From Lentisphaerota bacterium (GTDB lineage Bacteria; Verrucomicrobiota; Lentisphaeria; Oligosphaerales; Oligosphaeraceae), in the NCBI GenBank assembly GCA_012800625.1, contig JAAZIY010000201.1, forward strand, positions 1 to 8,161: 8,161 nucleotides of DNA, written 5' to 3'. Positions 6,859-8,161 of this stretch are shown here, one piece after another. Under the pieces are notes generated by a model that saw only the letters and a list, made by a program, of their open reading frames with translations, did not search any database and was not told the DNA's origin. The position numbers and the translations under genes are program-made. Every line of letters begins with the position of its first letter. The stretch's first letter is position 1.

Positions 6859-7692
6859 ATGCGCACGCACAGCATGGGCGAGATGACGGTGAAAGAGATT
6901 CGCGAGTATCTGAGGCACAATCAGACGATTATTTTTCCTTACGGCGTAGTCGAGCAGCATGGCTATCACCTGCCGCTGAGCATGGACATACACAATGCCG
7001 AGGTGCCCGCCTACGAGTTGGCCAAAAAACTGGGCTGCATCGTGGCGCCATGCCTCAACTATTGCTTCTCCGGCGGTCAGCTGCCCGGAACCATCAATGT
7101 CAAGCCGACCAACTTCTGCAATATGGTCTGTGATATTATCGAGGCCCTGGCCGGGCAAGGCTTCCTGAACATATTGATATATCCAGGACACGGCGGCAGC
7201 GAAAGCCTGGCCATACTCAAGGAATCGCTGCGCATCTTGAAATGGCTTAATCCGGCACTGGAACAAACCCTAATACTTTTCCTGCGCCGCGGCGACTTCT
7301 GGCAAAGACCGCTGCCCGAAGCGGCAAAGGCGGAAAACGGACACGATTTCCACGCCGGCGAGGCCGAAACCTCGCTCATGCTGGCCTACCGCCCGCACCT
7401 GGTGCAAATGGAGCAGCTGAGCATGGATGAGGACGAGCTGGCAAGAAAAATGCGCCAGGACCAGGACGCATATCAGCAGCGCCAAAGCTTGACCGGCCTG
7501 CCCCAAGAAATCGTCAACACCCGGCAAAGGCCCGAGGTCAAGGTCGGAGTCATGGGCTATCCGCAAAGCGCCTCAGCCGAGCTGGGCAGACGCGATGTGG
7601 AAAGCGCCATCAAGGCCATGTATCCGCTTATCCAAAAGGCCATCAGCGATGCTGAGCAAGCCCGGCGCAGCGGCAAGCGCATAGAGATGTAA
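6859..7692 (+). CDS. Creatininase-family (creatinine amidohydrolase / MftE-like) metal-dependent hydrolase
   Basis: This 277-residue protein has the creatininase fold signature in order: PYGVVEQHGYHLPLSMDIH (27-45) with E32, H34, D43 and H45; PGHGGSE (109-115) with H111; and HAGEAETS (165-172) with E168. These are the usual places of the two-metal site in this family. The length is normal. Known members open small lactams or amides (creatinine, deazapurine deformylase ArfB, mycofactocin peptide MftE); the substrate here is not readable. The usual GHGGN reads GHGGS. The C terminus is a Lys/Arg/Ala-rich helix. No signal peptide or membrane segment is seen, so it should be cytoplasmic. It lies 268 bp downstream of the glycosidase gene between oppositely oriented repeat arrays, and no clear terminator follows it. 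It may process a breakdown product of the same substrate, but independent function is equally possible. Confidence 0.88.
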   Translation: MRTHSMGEMTVKEIREYLRHNQTIIFPYGVVEQHGYHLPLSMDIHNAEVPAYELAKKLGCIVAPCLNYCFSGGQLPGTINVKPTNFCNMVCDIIEALAGQGFLNILIYPGHGGSESLAILKESLRILKWLNPALEQTLILFLRRGDFWQRPLPEAAKAENGHDFHAGEAETSLMLAYRPHLVQMEQLSMDEDELARKMRQDQDAYQQRQSLTGLPQEIVNTRQRPEVKVGVMGYPQSASAELGRRDVESAIKAMYPLIQKAISDAEQARRSGKRIEM

Positions 7693-7716
7693 GCCAAACA
7701 AAGAGGAATTCTAGCC

Positions 7717-7760
7717 ATTAGTGTAGCTTGGTGTGTCTTAGTGTGCTTTAGTGGTTCAAA
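7717..7760 (-). repeat. Inverted copy of the 10-bp-phased ACACTAAG repeat
   Basis: On the minus strand four 8-base units occur at a strict 10-bp period: CCACTAAA (7754-7747), ACACTAAG (7744-7737), ACACCAAG (7734-7727) and ACACTAAT (7724-7717). TTTG (7760-7757) stands just before the first unit, resembling the TTTTGGAC opening of the plus-strand copies. It starts 25 bp after the creatininase-family stop codon. Confidence 0.7.
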
Positions 7761-8049
7761 GGCTTCCAGGAAGGTGGCATCTTGGTCAAATTCGAGTGTC
7801 TCAGCCTGGACGGCGAGCATCAAGCTGCCCGCCTGGCTGTGGAATAAGCAAAACAAGTTGCAGCCGCAGTATTTCTATGTGTACCGACTGGCACTGCAAA
7901 ACCACCAGGCTTTGAACGACAGCCCGGCCGGAACGTTGCTGCGCTATGACTGGCCGCCGCAGCCCGAGTTTCCGCGCCTCAGGCTGAATAGGCCGCGTCC
8001 AAAAAGGGGGAGAACTGTTCTCCGCCGGCTCAGTGCCTATTGGCGCTAA
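7752..8049 (+). pseudogene. Probable frameshifted remnant of an unidentified gene
   Basis: Two adjacent frames carry protein-like sequence. Frame A (7752-7847) reads WFKGFQEGGILVKFECLSLD and on through ARLAVE before a TAA at 7845-7847. Frame B (from about 7840) reads WNKQNKLQPQYFYVYRLALQ, then NHQALNDSPAGTLLRYDWPP, and becomes Arg/Pro-rich before its stop at 8047-8049. Skipping one base near 7839 joins the two parts smoothly. There is no credible start: an in-frame TAG lies at 7749-7751, and the phased repeat abuts the 5' end. The 3' end, from about 8016, runs into the palindromic array. I cannot identify the family. The alternative is that both stretches are chance open frames in GC-rich DNA. 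Confidence 0.4.
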
Positions 8050-8145
8050 CTTAAGCCTGAAAAGTGTTGTTCTCCGCCGGCTTTAGCCGGCGTATGTTCG
8101 TAGTTCAAGCTTTAGCTTGCGCTCTTAGCCGGCTTTAGCCGGCGT
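8016..8145. repeat. Palindromic GCCGGC-TTTA-GCCGGC array with 52-bp period
   Basis: TGTTCTCCGCCGGCT occurs at 8016-8030 and 8068-8082. GCCGGCTTTAGCCGGCGT occurs at 8076-8093 and 8128-8145. Both pairs are exactly 52 bp apart, so at least three units are in register (8024, 8076, 8128), the first degenerate. Perfect hairpins with a TTTA loop form at 8075-8092, 8106-8119 (CAAGC/GCTTG) and 8128-8143. No T run follows, so this is more like a REP-type or palindromic intergenic repeat than a simple terminator. It may continue past 8161. Confidence 0.75.
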
Positions 8146-8161
8146 GAGAAGGCATCAACCA

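Noticed and set aside
6835..7266. 143-residue minus-strand frame opposite the creatininase-family gene
   Set aside because: It is an antisense shadow of the metal-site region of a confident gene.
8016..8161. CRISPR-like regular spacing of repeats
   Set aside because: The repeats are self-complementary with a 52-bp period, the units are short and variable, one interval also carries its own TTTA hairpin, and no cas gene is present.

Overview
The window looks like chromosomal DNA of a PVC-group bacterium, most likely of the Lentisphaerota (Victivallis-like). This is inferred from four things: a prepilin-type protein with the FTLIELLVVIAIIAIL leader and an H-X9-DG box, a GntR-headed LacI-type regulator, a very large secreted glycosidase-like protein, and many short palindromic or phased intergenic repeats. 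No database search was possible, so the taxonomy is a judgement from gene style.

Layout, all genes on the + strand. Positions 2-118 are the tail of an unidentified upstream gene, closed by a good intrinsic terminator (140-191). Positions 192-394 hold a short copy of an ACACTAAG repeat, then a strong sigma70-type promoter (323-350) and a leader carrying candidate operator boxes. The regulator gene (395-1435) is followed after 55 bp by a pseudopilin-like gene (1491-2318), with no terminator between them. A perfect 15-bp stem with a T run (2351-2397) separates these two from the 1381-residue secreted glycoside-hydrolase-like gene (2445-6590). I see no convincing promoter in front of that gene, so it may depend on read-through. 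A 10-bp-phased repeat array (6629-6699), a weak promoter candidate and a clear ribosome binding site precede a creatininase-family amidohydrolase gene (6859-7692; a GTG at 6829 is not the likely start). After it come an inverted copy of the phased repeat (7717-7760), what reads as a frameshifted gene remnant (7752-8049), and a palindromic array with an exact 52-bp period (8016-8145) that may continue beyond the window.

How it may work (inference): the regulator senses a sugar-like ligand and controls a substrate-dedicated pair, a pseudopilin and an exported glycosidase-like enzyme. This would be one self-contained cassette for use of a complex glycan. The creatininase-family enzyme could act on an amide or lactam from the same substrate, but it sits behind its own repeat-bounded interval and may be independent. 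The features most worth following up are the regulator-pseudopilin-glycosidase cassette, the AGAACA boxes at one- and two-turn spacing in front of its two halves, and the two unusual repeat families.
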